From Candidatus Desulfosporosinus nitrosoreducens (GTDB lineage Bacteria > Bacillota > Desulfitobacteriia > Desulfitobacteriales > Desulfitobacteriaceae), in NCBI RefSeq assembly GCF_030954495.1, contig NZ_JAVHUW010000026.1, positions 58,186-122,185 of the forward strand: a stretch of 64,000 bases of DNA, written 5' to 3'. Position 1 is the stretch's first letter. The number at the start of each line of letters is the position of its first letter. Below, in pieces: positions 6,658 to 15,558 of the stretch. Below the pieces are notes generated by a model that was not told where the DNA came from, made no database searches, and saw only the letters and a program-made list of their open reading frames with translations. A program made the translations under genes and the position numbers.

Positions 6658-7821
6658 TCAAACCAACCGGCGCTGAACAAAGCGGGTGATTCGCTCCAGG
6701 GCTTCTTCGAGCTGTTCAAGAGAGTAAGCGTAGGAACAGCGGATAAAGCCTTCGCCGGAAGGTCCGAAAGCGGTCCCTGGGACTACGGCCACCTTTTCTT
6801 CTTTTAAAAGCTCTTCGGCAAAGCTTTCCGAGGACAGCTTTGTCTTGGATATATCGGGAAATACATAGAAGGCACCTAAAGGTTCAAAACAGTCCAGTCC
6901 CATGGACCTGAAGCCATGTACCATAAGGCGGCGCCGGCGGTCATAGGCTGAAACCATTTCGTTCTTAGCCTCGGAAGCCGAACGCAAAGCTTCCAAAGCA
7001 GCGATTTGTCCGGTGATCGGAGCGCAGAGCATAGTGTATTGATGAATTTTAGTCATGCCGCTAATGAGGTCGGGATGACCTGCCACGTAGCCGATTCTCC
7101 AGCCTGTCATGGCATAAGATTTGGAAAAGCCGCTGACGAAGAGAGTGCGGTCGTGCATCTCCGGCAGACTAGCAAAAGAGGTATGGGTACCCTCGTAGGT
7201 AAGGTCGGAATAGATGTCATCGGCCAGGACGAGGAGATCATGCTGTTTTACAAACTCAGCGATGGGCAGAAGGTCCTCGCGCTGCATAATGGCCCCGGTC
7301 GGGTTGTTGGGATAGGATAAAACCAGGAGCTTAACCTCGGGAGAATAGACCTTGGCTAAGTCTTCCACCCGCAAGCGGAAATTTTCCTGAGCATGAGTCG
7401 GAACATAGCGCACGCCGGCTCCGGCTAAGGTTGCACAGGGGGCGTAGGAGACATAAGAAGGGTCGGGAACCAAGACAATATTTCCCGGTTCCAGAACCGC
7501 GCGCATCACCAGGTCCACAGCTTCACTGGCTCCCGTTGTAATCAGGATTTCTCGCAAAGGGTCGTAAGAAAGGCCCAAAGAAACGTTGAGATGGTGGGCA
7601 AGTTCTTCACGCAATTCCAAGAGCCCGGCGTTGCTGGTGTACATGGTCTGCCCCTGTTCAAGGGAGAAAATGCCGCTCTCCCGCACAGTCCAGGGGGTGA
7701 CAAAGTCCGGTTCGCCGACCCCTAAGGAGATGACGTCTTTCATGGTCGCTACGAGATCGAAAAACTTGCGGATGCCCGAAGGCGGCAAATTGGCGACATG
7801 GCTGGCAAGGTAGCGGTTCAC
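6658..7821 (-). CDS. Class I/II PLP aminotransferase
   Basis: The 387-residue protein is a fold-type I aspartate aminotransferase-family enzyme: GVGEPDF near residue 35, TTGASEAVDLVM, YPNNPTG (170-176), LADDIYSDL and the Schiff-base lysine K234 in SGFSKSYAMTGWRIGY. A conserved arginine lies near the end in FIRCSYA. It overlaps the preceding Lrp-family regulator gene by four bases (ATGA) and is translationally coupled to it. This pairing is common in clostridia, where the regulator probably senses the amino acid handled by the enzyme. The exact substrate (aspartate, alanine or aromatic amino acids) cannot be set from sequence. Confidence 0.9.
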   Translation of the reverse strand: MNRYLASHVANLPPSGIRKFFDLVATMKDVISLGVGEPDFVTPWTVRESGIFSLEQGQTMYTSNAGLLELREELAHHLNVSLGLSYDPLREILITTGASEAVDLVMRAVLEPGNIVLVPDPSYVSYAPCATLAGAGVRYVPTHAQENFRLRVEDLAKVYSPEVKLLVLSYPNNPTGAIMQREDLLPIAEFVKQHDLLVLADDIYSDLTYEGTHTSFASLPEMHDRTLFVSGFSKSYAMTGWRIGYVAGHPDLISGMTKIHQYTMLCAPITGQIAALEALRSASEAKNEMVSAYDRRRRLMVHGFRSMGLDCFEPLGAFYVFPDISKTKLSSESFAEELLKEEKVAVVPGTAFGPSGEGFIRCSYAYSLEQLEEALERITRFVQRRLV

Positions 7822-8315
7822 GGAGATATCACGAGACGTTGCAGCGTCTCTTCTTCACCCAGAAGTTCCACTCCGTCCTGTTTATAGCGGCGCAGCACGA
7901 AGTGGGTGGCGGTACTTTGAATGTGCTCCAAGGGAGCGAGTTTTTCCGCGACAAAAAGAGCAACATCCTGCATTGTTTTGCCTTCAATGAGCAGAGTTAA
8001 GTCGTAGCCCCCGGACATTAGCATCAGAGATTTAATTTCAGGAAATTTTTGCAAACGCTTGGCGATTTTATCAAAACCGTATCCCCGCTGGGGTAACACT
8101 CGAACTTCAATGAGTGCGGCTACTTTTTCTTCGCCCGTTCGTTCCCAGTTAATCAAGGGTTGATAACCGACAATCACTTTTTCCTTTTCCCAATCCTTAA
8201 TGCGCTTTTGGATGTATTCCGGGCTTAAGCCGGTTTGCAGAGAAAGCTCCTCCGGTCCTAAGCGGCAGTCTTCGGCTATAATTTTAAGCAGTTTGCGATC
8301 GTCTGATGTAAGCAT
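7818..8315 (-). CDS. Lrp/AsnC-family transcriptional regulator
   Basis: An N-terminal winged HTH (DRKLLKIIAEDCRLGPEELSLQTG, then PEYIQKRIKDWEKEKVIVGY) is followed by an alpha-beta sandwich RAM/AsnC domain (EVRVLPQRGYGFDKIAKRLQKFPEI, MSGGYDLTLLIEG) that usually binds amino acids. The ATG at 8315 is preferred: AGAGGTG precedes it at good distance, while the longer frame to 8348 would include a TATAAT -10 box at 8336-8341. It is the first gene of a two-gene operon with the aminotransferase. Confidence 0.88.
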   Translation of the reverse strand: MLTSDDRKLLKIIAEDCRLGPEELSLQTGLSPEYIQKRIKDWEKEKVIVGYQPLINWERTGEEKVAALIEVRVLPQRGYGFDKIAKRLQKFPEIKSLMLMSGGYDLTLLIEGKTMQDVALFVAEKLAPLEHIQSTATHFVLRRYKQDGVELLGEEETLQRLVISP

Positions 8316-8389
8316 TAGATTCACCTCTTCCAAGAAATTATACAACAAATCATATCATAACTTAGAACAACGTAAATTACAATATTGTT

Positions 8390-10339
8390 TTATATAACAG
8401 AGGTTGTATTAGAGGCAGAATTGGCTGAAATTTTGGTTTCATTCAGCAGTCCGCCGGCGAGGAGAATTTTTGCCTGACGCTCGGTGAGATCGTGTTTTAC
8501 TAAAATGGGGGTTGAACTGTTATCCGGAACAAGAGCAAAGGGCTCTGAAGACTGAATGGCTTGGTGGAGGTCGGTAAGCTTCAGAACCATTCCGGGTTGT
8601 AGGCGGGCTAAGTCTTCTTCATGAACAAAGGTCAGCGGCAGAATGCCAAAGTTAATGAGGTTGGCGCGATGGATGCGCGCAAAACTTTGGGCTAAAACGA
8701 CTCGCAGTCCCAGATACATAGGGGCAAGTGCGGCGTGTTCCCGGCTTGAACCCTGACCATAATTGTGTCCGGCAATGATGGCGCTTTGTTTAAAACCTTT
8801 GGCTTTTGCTGCAAACTGAGGATCGAGTTTATGAAAGACAAATTCTGCAATAGCCGGGATGTTGGAGCGGAGGGGGAGGATCTTAGAGCCGGCGGGCATG
8901 ATATCGTCCGTTGTCACATTGTCTCCTAATTTCAGGACAACCGGCAGGCTAAGTTCATTGTCAAGTTTGGGAGCCAGGGGAAGAGGCTGAATATTTGGCC
9001 CGCGCCGGATTGGAGTATCGGGATCTCCGGGGGGAATGATCATGCTGTCATCAATGCGGAATTGCTGCGGGAACTCGATAACCGGCGGAAGTCCGAGAGT
9101 CCGCGGGTCGGTGATAAAGCCGGTCAAGGCGCAGGCTGCGGCAACTTCCGGACTTGCCAGAAAGACCGAAGCATCCTGAGTTCCGCTTCGCCCCAGGAAG
9201 TTGCGGTTAAAGGTGCGGACTGAGACAGCCTGGGAAACGGGGGATTGCCCCATGCCGATGCAGGGGCCGCAGGTTGATTCGAGCAGGCGTGCTCCGCTGT
9301 CAAGAAGGTCGGTTAAAGCCCCGTCAGCGGCAAGCATGCTTAAGACTTGGCGGGAGCCCGGAGAAATTACCAGACTCACGTTCGGGTGCACGTGTTTTCC
9401 TTTCAGGATCTGACTTACGCGCATTAGGTCCTGGTAGGAGGAATTCGTGCAGCTGCCGATGGCTACTTGGTTGACGGGCAGCCCGGCGCGTTCACTCACG
9501 GGAACGACATTGTCAGGGCTGTGGGGCTGAGCGACCATAGGAACGAGACCTGAGAGATCAAGTTCCAAAGTTTCGTCATAAGAAGCGTCCTCATCGGCAG
9601 AGAGAGCGACCCAATCATCAGCCCGTCCCTGTGCTTCCAAAAAGCGCAGGGTTTGTTCGTCACTGGGAAAGATCGAGGACGAGGCCCCTAGTTCGGCGCC
9701 CATGTTGGTGATGGTTGCGCGTTCCGGTACAGTGAGGGTTTTGACCCCGGGTCCGGCATACTCGATGATTTTGCCCACGCCTCCTTTGACGGTAAGCCTG
9801 CGCAGTATTTCTAAAATAATATCCTTGGCGGAGACCCACTCGGACAATTGTCCGACCAGCCAGACGCGCAGGACTTTAGGATTAGGCAGGTAAAAAGCTC
9901 CTCCCCCCATGGCTACGGCAACGTCAAGCCCGCCGGCGCCCATGGCCAGCATTCCCATTCCGCCTGCCGTTGGAGTATGACTGTCTGAGCCAAGCAGAGT
10001 TTTTCCCGGTTGGGCAAAGCGTTCAAGGTGAACCTGGTGGCAGATCCCATTGCCGGGACGGGAGAAATAGGTACCGAAACGTGCGGCCGCACTTTGTAAA
10101 AAAGCATGGTCATCGGCGTTCTCGAATCCGGTTTGCAGAGTATTGTGATCTATATAACTAACCGAGCATTCGGTGCGGACTCTGGCGAGGTTCATGGCTT
10201 CAAATTGCAAATAAGCCATCGTGCCTGTGGCGTCTTGGGTCAATGTTTGGTCAATCCGCAAAGCGATTTCGCTGCCTTGGTTTAAATCGCCGGATACCAG
10301 GTGAGCTGCGAGAATTTTTTGAGTTAGGTTCTGTCCCAT
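8390..10339 (-). CDS. Aconitate hydratase (monomeric, mitochondrial/AcnA-like short form)
   Basis: The enzyme interconverts citrate and isocitrate through a [4Fe-4S] cluster. Visible signatures are DSHTPTAGGMGMLAMGAGG near residue 120, the cluster cysteines in GSCTNSS and STCGPCIGMGQ, FLGRSGT, and the swivel-domain GHNYGQGSSREHAALAP. At 649 residues it matches the shorter bacterial aconitases of Clostridia and Deltaproteobacteria rather than the 890-residue AcnA. AAGGAGG precedes the ATG. It is transcribed alone, and its 3' end lies 75 bases before the Lrp gene on the same strand, so some read-through is possible. Role: TCA-type carbon flow and glutamate synthesis. Confidence 0.92.
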   Translation of the reverse strand: MGQNLTQKILAAHLVSGDLNQGSEIALRIDQTLTQDATGTMAYLQFEAMNLARVRTECSVSYIDHNTLQTGFENADDHAFLQSAAARFGTYFSRPGNGICHQVHLERFAQPGKTLLGSDSHTPTAGGMGMLAMGAGGLDVAVAMGGGAFYLPNPKVLRVWLVGQLSEWVSAKDIILEILRRLTVKGGVGKIIEYAGPGVKTLTVPERATITNMGAELGASSSIFPSDEQTLRFLEAQGRADDWVALSADEDASYDETLELDLSGLVPMVAQPHSPDNVVPVSERAGLPVNQVAIGSCTNSSYQDLMRVSQILKGKHVHPNVSLVISPGSRQVLSMLAADGALTDLLDSGARLLESTCGPCIGMGQSPVSQAVSVRTFNRNFLGRSGTQDASVFLASPEVAAACALTGFITDPRTLGLPPVIEFPQQFRIDDSMIIPPGDPDTPIRRGPNIQPLPLAPKLDNELSLPVVLKLGDNVTTDDIMPAGSKILPLRSNIPAIAEFVFHKLDPQFAAKAKGFKQSAIIAGHNYGQGSSREHAALAPMYLGLRVVLAQSFARIHRANLINFGILPLTFVHEEDLARLQPGMVLKLTDLHQAIQSSEPFALVPDNSSTPILVKHDLTERQAKILLAGGLLNETKISANSASNTTSVI

Positions 10340-10508
10340 GGTAATACCTCCTTCGAATGATATTTACTTTACCAAAAAGCTCAAGCAACATCCAGAGCTT
10401 CCGGGAAAGTATACAAAATATCTGAGCCGGAAGCGGCAATGGTTGAGAATTTGCTATAATTGTCTATAATTTCAATGTAAGTTTAAAATGAAAAAAGCAG
10501 ATTATAGT

Positions 10509-10537
10509 TTGGGTTTGTAATAATTTCAGGTTATAAT
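10509..10537 (+). promoter_or_regulatory. Promoter of the fmdB-trmL-phosphorylase-TagO run
   Basis: TTGGGT (10509-10514) and TATAAT (10532-10537) are separated by 17 bases, about 70 bases before the first gene of the rightward operon. Confidence 0.6.
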
Positions 10538-10605
10538 AGTAAATGATCGGCTAAATGTTCGCGAGCTTCAAGGTAGCTGCTAAATAGCCAGGGAGGTATA
10601 TTATA

Positions 10606-10821
10606 TTGCCTATCTACGAATTCGAGTGTCCGAGCTGCGGTTTGCTGACTACAGAATTATGCAAAATGGGGGAAAATGGAGAATCCCTGACCTGTCTCGG
10701 CTGCGGACATGAAGGGCTTTGGAAACAAGTATCCGGCTTTGCCAGTCCTGGGGTCTCTAAAGGAAGAAGTGCCGGATCTTGTTCACCGGGCTGTCACGGG
10801 AACTGTGCCGGGTGTCATTGA
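10606..10821 (+). CDS. FmdB-type zinc-ribbon protein
   Basis: The 71-residue protein starts with the FmdB signature PIYEFECPSCG. It has a second CLGCG pair, which completes a zinc ribbon, and ends with a glycine/cysteine-rich tail (CSPGCHGNCAGCH). The family is small, regulatory in name only and of unknown molecular role. The start is TTG with GGGAGG eight to ten bases upstream. It is the first gene of a tightly spaced operon with trmL. Confidence 0.82.
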   Translation: MPIYEFECPSCGLLTTELCKMGENGESLTCLGCGHEGLWKQVSGFASPGVSKGRSAGSCSPGCHGNCAGCH

Positions 10822-10835
10822 AAGGGGAACAGATT

Positions 10836-11306
10836 TTGAACAGTCGACTTAACATTGTTTTGGTTGAGCCGGAGATCCCGCCGAATACAGGGAATGTGGC
10901 TCGGCTTTGTGCTGCAACGGGAGCTGCCCTTCATCTGGTAAAACCTCTTGGTTTCAGTATTGATGATAAGCAATTGAAACGGGCCGGATTAGATTACTGG
11001 CACCTGCTTGATATTTTTTATTATGAGAATTTCAGTGATTTTGAGGAAAAGAATCCCAACGGTACCCGTTACTTAGCAACGACAAAAGGTGGCCGCTGGC
11101 ATAGTGATATAGTCTACGAACCCGGGGGATATTTGATTTTCGGGAAAGAAACCAAAGGATTGGCACCGGAAATCTTAGCGCGTTATCCGGATAAAACCGT
11201 GAGATTGCCGATGCGGGCGGAGGCGCGTTCCCTGAATCTGTCGAATTCCGTGGCTGTAGTTGTTTATGAAGCATTGCGTCAATGGGGATTTCCGAGTCTT
11301 GTTTAG
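10836..11306 (+). CDS. trmL: tRNA (cytidine/uridine-34 2'-O)-methyltransferase
   Basis: This is a SPOUT-class methyltransferase that modifies the wobble base of tRNA-Leu isoacceptors using SAM. The sequence shows the N-terminal NIVLVEPEIPPNTGNVARLCA, the FGKETKGLAPEIL motif and the C-terminal knot LPMRAEARSLNLSNSVAVVVYEALRQ. The TTG at 10836, after AAAGGGG, gives 156 residues, the normal TrmL length. It lies 14 bases after fmdB. Confidence 0.92.
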   Translation: MNSRLNIVLVEPEIPPNTGNVARLCAATGAALHLVKPLGFSIDDKQLKRAGLDYWHLLDIFYYENFSDFEEKNPNGTRYLATTKGGRWHSDIVYEPGGYLIFGKETKGLAPEILARYPDKTVRLPMRAEARSLNLSNSVAVVVYEALRQWGFPSLV

Positions 11307-11321
11307 AAAGAGGGAGAAACT

Positions 11322-12170
11322 GTGATACCCAAAGTTGAGGTAGGATTAATTTGTGGCTCAAGTACGAATTCGATTTCTTTTCCTGCAGATTTGTCAATTC
11401 CCGGAACGAAAGTTCTTGGCGAAGGACTGATTTTTGACACTCCTTTTGGACCGTCACCGGAGTTTACTCATTTTTCCTATGCCGGCAAAGAAGCTCTAAC
11501 CTGCCGGATGCACGGCTGGAGGCAAGGAGTCACCAGAGCCCAGGCTTCGCAGCAAATTTTCTGGGTTTTCCATGCAGCAGGTGTGCATGTCGTCTTAACC
11601 GAAGGTGGGGTTGGGGGAATTAACCATCTTCTGAAACCCCGTGATGTCGTCATTCCCCACGATTATTTGGATTTCTCCATGAGGAAAGATGTGTCAATCG
11701 GACTTCCCTTTCTGCTGACGATGCGCGATGCCGTCTGCCCGGACCTCGCTAAAGTTCTGTATGAAACCGTTTTGCAAAATCATCCTCCCAGGTATGTTTT
11801 TGAACGCGGAGTTTATGTTTGCACGGACGGGCGTCATTTTGAAAGTCCTGCCGAAGTTCAGATGTTTAAACAGATGGGTGGCGATGTCATTGGGCAATCC
11901 CTGTGTCCTGAAGTTTATTTGGCGCGGGAGATTGGTGCCCATTACGCCAGCGTTCAACTGGTTGTGAATTATGCTGAAGGAATCGTGGAGGATTGGGAGC
12001 ATGAGGAATTGGCAGATATTTTTTATAATCAGGCCAATGTTGCCGGGAGAATATTGTTAAGTGCTATGGAGATGCTTCCGCAAAGGTTTTCCTGTTCCTG
12101 TTTGGAATTGCGCCAGCCGACGATGCTGCGCGACACGCTTAAAGCTAAGGGGTCGGAGGAACTATCATGA
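11322..12170 (+). CDS. MTAP/PNP-family nucleoside phosphorylase
   Basis: The 282-residue protein has features of the methylthioadenosine phosphorylase branch: GEGLIFDTPFGPSPEF near the N-terminus, LTEGGVGGINHLLKPRDVVIPHDYLDFS, CTDGRHFESPAEVQMFKQMGGDVIGQSLCPEVYLAREIG and VVNYAEGI. Such enzymes cleave MTA or purine nucleosides with phosphate. The N-terminal phosphate-binding residues are less typical, so the substrate is uncertain. The start is GTG, 15 bases after trmL, behind AGGGAG. It overlaps the next gene by four bases (ATGA). Confidence 0.82.
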   Translation: MIPKVEVGLICGSSTNSISFPADLSIPGTKVLGEGLIFDTPFGPSPEFTHFSYAGKEALTCRMHGWRQGVTRAQASQQIFWVFHAAGVHVVLTEGGVGGINHLLKPRDVVIPHDYLDFSMRKDVSIGLPFLLTMRDAVCPDLAKVLYETVLQNHPPRYVFERGVYVCTDGRHFESPAEVQMFKQMGGDVIGQSLCPEVYLAREIGAHYASVQLVVNYAEGIVEDWEHEELADIFYNQANVAGRILLSAMEMLPQRFSCSCLELRQPTMLRDTLKAKGSEELS

Positions 12171-13216
12171 ACTATGTATTGACCTTTACTTTGGCCTTAG
12201 TTATCGCAGTGATCGGTACACCTTTCACCATGAAACTTGCCAAAAAGTGGGGAGCAATTGCATATCCGGGCGGTCGGCATATCCATAAAAAACCGATTCC
12301 CCGTCTTGGTGGTTTGGCCTTGTATGCCGGATTCTGGCTGGCAACACTGATCGCACAGGTATGGGATGACTCATTATGGGGATTATTTCTGGGTAGTTCC
12401 TTAATTCTGCTGGTCGGCATTTGGGATGATATCCGGGAAATTCGTCCCATGGTTAAGCTTTTCTGGCAAATTGTGGCGGCTTCTTTATTAGGTTTCAGCT
12501 TTTCCATGAACATGATCACTTTGCCTCTGATCGGAGAGGTCAACTTTGTAATGCATGGCTTCGGTGCTATTGGTTTCATCTTAATGTTATTTTGGGTGGT
12601 TGGCCTGGTGAATACGGTCAATATTTCGGATGGGTTGGATGGACTGGCCGCAGGGATATGCTTTATGGCCGCTCTGTTGCTGTTCTGGTCGGCGAATCAT
12701 ATCGGCCAAGTTGGCCAGGTTCCCGCAGCCCATCTCACTCTAGCTTTAGCTGGGGCCTTGCTTGGTTTCTTAGTCTATAATTTCCCGCCGGCCCGTGTTT
12801 TTATGGGAGATTCAGGCAGCATGTTTTTAGGATATATTATAGGCGGACTTTCTATCATTGGGCTGCTGAAAACGGCGACGATTCTCGGCCTAGTTTTCCC
12901 CCTTTTGGTCATGGGCATGCCGGTCACGGACTTGACCTTTGCTATTATCCGCCGTAAGCTGCGCGGACAGTCTATGGCTACGGCTGACCGGGGGCATCTG
13001 CACCACCGTTTGCTGGACGCCGGCCTTACGCAACGCCAGGCGGTATTGTCAATGTACGGAATCAGCGCTTGCTTTGGGGGGGCGGCAGTCTTAGGGGCCA
13101 AGGGGCAATGGATTTTGGCTCTGGCTATGCTCATTGTTGTCTTTGCCTTGTTGGTGATAATTTTGATGCGCAGGACGGCGATGCTGGCGGTTTTCAGCCG
13201 CCGCCATTCAAAATGA
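12167..13216 (+). CDS. tagO: Undecaprenyl-phosphate GlcNAc-1-phosphate transferase (TagO/WecA family)
   Basis: A polytopic membrane protein of the MraY/WecA family. It shows VGIWDDIREIRPMVKLFWQ (the Mg-binding DD), the catalytic NISDGLDGLAAG, RVFMGDSGSMFLGY and the cytoplasmic GHLHHRLLDAGLTQRQAV loop that marks GlcNAc-1-P transferases rather than MraY. About ten hydrophobic segments span 349 residues. The enzyme makes the first lipid-linked intermediate for wall teichoic acid or other secondary wall polymers. It is translationally coupled to the phosphorylase gene. Confidence 0.9.
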   Translation: MNYVLTFTLALVIAVIGTPFTMKLAKKWGAIAYPGGRHIHKKPIPRLGGLALYAGFWLATLIAQVWDDSLWGLFLGSSLILLVGIWDDIREIRPMVKLFWQIVAASLLGFSFSMNMITLPLIGEVNFVMHGFGAIGFILMLFWVVGLVNTVNISDGLDGLAAGICFMAALLLFWSANHIGQVGQVPAAHLTLALAGALLGFLVYNFPPARVFMGDSGSMFLGYIIGGLSIIGLLKTATILGLVFPLLVMGMPVTDLTFAIIRRKLRGQSMATADRGHLHHRLLDAGLTQRQAVLSMYGISACFGGAAVLGAKGQWILALAMLIVVFALLVIILMRRTAMLAVFSRRHSK

Positions 13217-13318
13217 GCCGAATTTTCGCTTAGACTTCTTATTTGCTATCCTTTAGTACAATATAGCCACACTTCTCGCCCCACCGATGCATATGATGAT
13301 CGGAAAGGGGGTATAAGT

Positions 13319-14275
13319 ATGCCGTTAAATGTGTTTGCATTTTACAATGGCCTCAATGAGCAAGCCAAGGGTTATACTTACTTTAAACGATATGGAAGTA
13401 TTATTCGCCAATTAGATATTTTTCAGATACCGATTCAAAATAACGGAACGCTTTTAGGCCGTCCCAGCCGCCGGCTTATAACGGAAGCGCATGCCATGGG
13501 CATTAAGGTTCTTTTAACTGTCAGCAACCTGACGGCTGCGGGGCGCTTTTCCACAGCTTTGCTGGGACGATTGGTGCGGGATCAAAATTTTGCCGATTAT
13601 GTTTGGGGAAACATACGCAATCTCTTGGCTGAGTACCAGTTTGACGGGATCAATCTGGATTTGGAAAAAGGAAAGCCGGAAGATCGCGCTCTTTTCAGCC
13701 AGCTTATCCAGACATGGTCAGCCAAGTTCCGCCAAGCCAATTACTTAGTGAGCATAGATGTTCCGGCCAAATCCTCGGATGAACCTTATGATCCTTGGAA
13801 AGGTGCTTTTGATTTTAAAATAATAGGTCAAGCTGTCGACGAAGTGATTCTGATGACTTATGAGGAGCATTGGCCGGGGAGTCCGCCAGGGTCTGTGGCC
13901 TCTCTATCCTGGGTCAACGCTAATTTAAATTACGCTTTGGCCAATATCCCGGCTTCGAAAATCTACATGGGTATTCCTCTTTACGGCTATGATTGGCCTG
14001 AACGGGGAACAGCTCAAGTTATCGGCTATCAGCGGGCCATTGATCTGGCCAAACGCTTCGGAGCTCCGCTCCGCTGGGATGCCAAGCAGCATAGTTTGTA
14101 TTTTCATTATGAAACGATGGGGATCAGGCATACCGTGTATTTTGAAGATCCGCGCAGTTTGAAAGATAAATTGGATTTAGCCTTAAGCAAAGGCATTCGG
14201 GGAGTCGCTATTTGGGAAATGAACTTGAGTTATCCTGCTTTCTGGGAGGTACTTCAAGCATATTCAGCTCGTTAA
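13319..14275 (+). CDS. Glycoside hydrolase family 18 protein (spore-hydrolase type catalytic domain)
   Basis: The 318-residue protein is a single GH18 TIM barrel. The active-site strand is FDGINLDLEKG with the acid E116. EVILMTYEEHW and MGIPLYGYDW are further GH18 landmarks, and GVAIWEMN lies near the end. Clostridial and bacillar relatives (SleL/YaaH type) carry LysM domains and cut N-acetylglucosaminyl bonds in cortex peptidoglycan. This one has neither LysM nor signal peptide. The third acidic residue of the DxxDxDxE motif is Asn112, as in several SleL-like proteins. Substrate is inferred. GGGGGTATAAGT lies before the ATG. Confidence 0.82.
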   Translation: MPLNVFAFYNGLNEQAKGYTYFKRYGSIIRQLDIFQIPIQNNGTLLGRPSRRLITEAHAMGIKVLLTVSNLTAAGRFSTALLGRLVRDQNFADYVWGNIRNLLAEYQFDGINLDLEKGKPEDRALFSQLIQTWSAKFRQANYLVSIDVPAKSSDEPYDPWKGAFDFKIIGQAVDEVILMTYEEHWPGSPPGSVASLSWVNANLNYALANIPASKIYMGIPLYGYDWPERGTAQVIGYQRAIDLAKRFGAPLRWDAKQHSLYFHYETMGIRHTVYFEDPRSLKDKLDLALSKGIRGVAIWEMNLSYPAFWEVLQAYSAR

Positions 14276-14298
14276 ACTAATGAGACGGAGGTTAAAGA

Positions 14299-14997
14299 AT
14301 GATTATTCGTTTCCACGGACACGCTTGTTTCGAAATTGAAAGTGATGCAAGAAGAATCCTGATTGACCCTTTTTTAAGAGATAATCCCAGTACAACAACA
14401 AAGCCTGAAGATTTCACCCGGCTGGATGCTATTTTAGTGACTCACGGACATCACGATCATCTGGGTGATGCGGTGTGGCTGTCGAAACGAACGGGGGCTC
14501 CGATTATTGCCGTTTATGAGCTGGCCGCCTATTGTCAGAGTAAAGGTGCAACGACTCACGCCATGCATCTTGGAGGCAAACATCTCTTTCCCTTCGGCTG
14601 GGTTAAGCTGACCTTGGCGCTTCATGGGTCCGGGATTGAAGAAGAAGGGGTTCCCATGCCCTATGGAGGTCCGCCCTGCGGATTTCTCCTGCAAATAGAA
14701 GGAAAATGGCTCTATCATGCCGGGGATACCGGCTTGTTCGGAGACATGGAGCTCATTGGCATGCGCCATCCTTTGGAGGTTGCCATGCTGCCCATAGGAG
14801 ATAATTTTGTCATGGGGGTAGAGGAAGCGGCTCATGCTTCGCAATTACTTCGTCCCAAAGTGGTTATTCCCATGCATTATAATACCTTCCCGCTCATCAA
14901 CCAGGATGTCGAAGAGTTTCTGAGGATGCTGCAGCGCAGGGTTCCGGAGACTCAAGGGAAAGTACTTAAAGCCGGGGAGTCTTTTGAGTTAATTTAA
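14299..14997 (+). CDS. UPF0173 metal-dependent hydrolase (beta-lactamase fold)
   Basis: This is a 232-residue metallo-beta-lactamase-fold protein with the metal motif THGHHDH at residues 48-54, HAGDTGLFGDM and the final IPMHYNTFP. It matches the YtkL/UPF0173 family of broadly conserved hydrolases with no assigned substrate. GGAGG lies 8-10 bases before the ATG. It follows the GH18 gene by 23 bases and is probably co-transcribed with it. A strong terminator at 15069 ends the unit. Confidence 0.88.
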   Translation: MIIRFHGHACFEIESDARRILIDPFLRDNPSTTTKPEDFTRLDAILVTHGHHDHLGDAVWLSKRTGAPIIAVYELAAYCQSKGATTHAMHLGGKHLFPFGWVKLTLALHGSGIEEEGVPMPYGGPPCGFLLQIEGKWLYHAGDTGLFGDMELIGMRHPLEVAMLPIGDNFVMGVEEAAHASQLLRPKVVIPMHYNTFPLINQDVEEFLRMLQRRVPETQGKVLKAGESFELI

Positions 14998-15068
14998 CGA
15001 CTTAGACGTTAGCTGCCTAAAACGTCCGGAAGTTATTGAATTTAATCCCTAAATTAATCATGAATCAA

Positions 15069-15104
15069 AATATCCCGCTTGAATTTTCAAGCGGGATATT
15101 TTTG
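15069..15104 (+). terminator. Intrinsic terminator
   Basis: An almost uninterrupted 15-bp stem (AATATCCCGCTTGAA with TTCAAGCGGGATATT, the middle AATTTT acting as loop) is followed by TTT. It closes the GH18/UPF0173 unit. Confidence 0.85.
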
Positions 15105-15142
15105 TGCGAAAACGGTAAAACTCAGAGTAAGGAGATGAGAAC

Positions 15143-15283
15143 ATGACTAGAAAATTATGTGCGCTTCGTTGTTTATATGGCGTGGATGGACATTGCCGTT
15201 TAGAACACTTATTAGGAGATCGGGGTCCCAATTGTCCGCACTATGAAGAGGATAGCTATACTATGAGCAGGGGGAGGATCTAA
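15143..15283 (+). CDS. Small cysteine-rich clostridial protein
   Basis: The 46-residue product has the pattern C-x3-C-LYGVDGHC-RLEH-x11-CPHYEE, with cysteines at 6, 10, 18 and 30. The same short CxxxC...GxC...CPYY signature occurs in many spore-forming clostridia, in proteins of unknown function that may bind a metal. GGAGATGAGAAC lies before the ATG. It ends one base before the SASP gene starts, which suggests co-expression during sporulation. Confidence 0.6.
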   Translation: MTRKLCALRCLYGVDGHCRLEHLLGDRGPNCPHYEEDSYTMSRGRI

Positions 15284-15284
15284 G

Positions 15285-15488
15285 ATGAAACCGGCATCAA
15301 GACCTAAGGTTAAGCGGATTGATCCTTTAGAGCCGTTAAAAATGGAAATTGCTGCTGAGCTGGGCCTTCTGGAGCAAGTTCAGACGAAAGGCTGGCATTC
15401 TTTAAATGCCAAGGACGCCGGCAAAATTGGCGGACTTATGACCCAGCGGCGGAGACGGGAAAATCTTAAAGAGAGAAACGACGAATAG
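15285..15488 (+). CDS. Alpha/beta-type small acid-soluble spore protein
   Basis: The 67-residue basic protein has the SASP core: LKMEIAAELGLLEQV, a GWHSL turn, and DAGKIGGLMTQRRRREN, corresponding to the GxxGGxM(T/V) DNA-binding helix. These proteins coat and protect spore DNA and are degraded by Gpr on germination. GGGGGAGG lies upstream, overlapping the preceding small gene's end. Expected to be forespore-specific (sigma-G), although no promoter could be assigned confidently. Confidence 0.8.
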   Translation: MKPASRPKVKRIDPLEPLKMEIAAELGLLEQVQTKGWHSLNAKDAGKIGGLMTQRRRRENLKERNDE

Positions 15489-15558
15489 GTATAGCTCGAT
15501 TTTCGATCATATGATATAATTATTGGTCGTATAGTAATAAGTGGGGAGCGTTATTCAG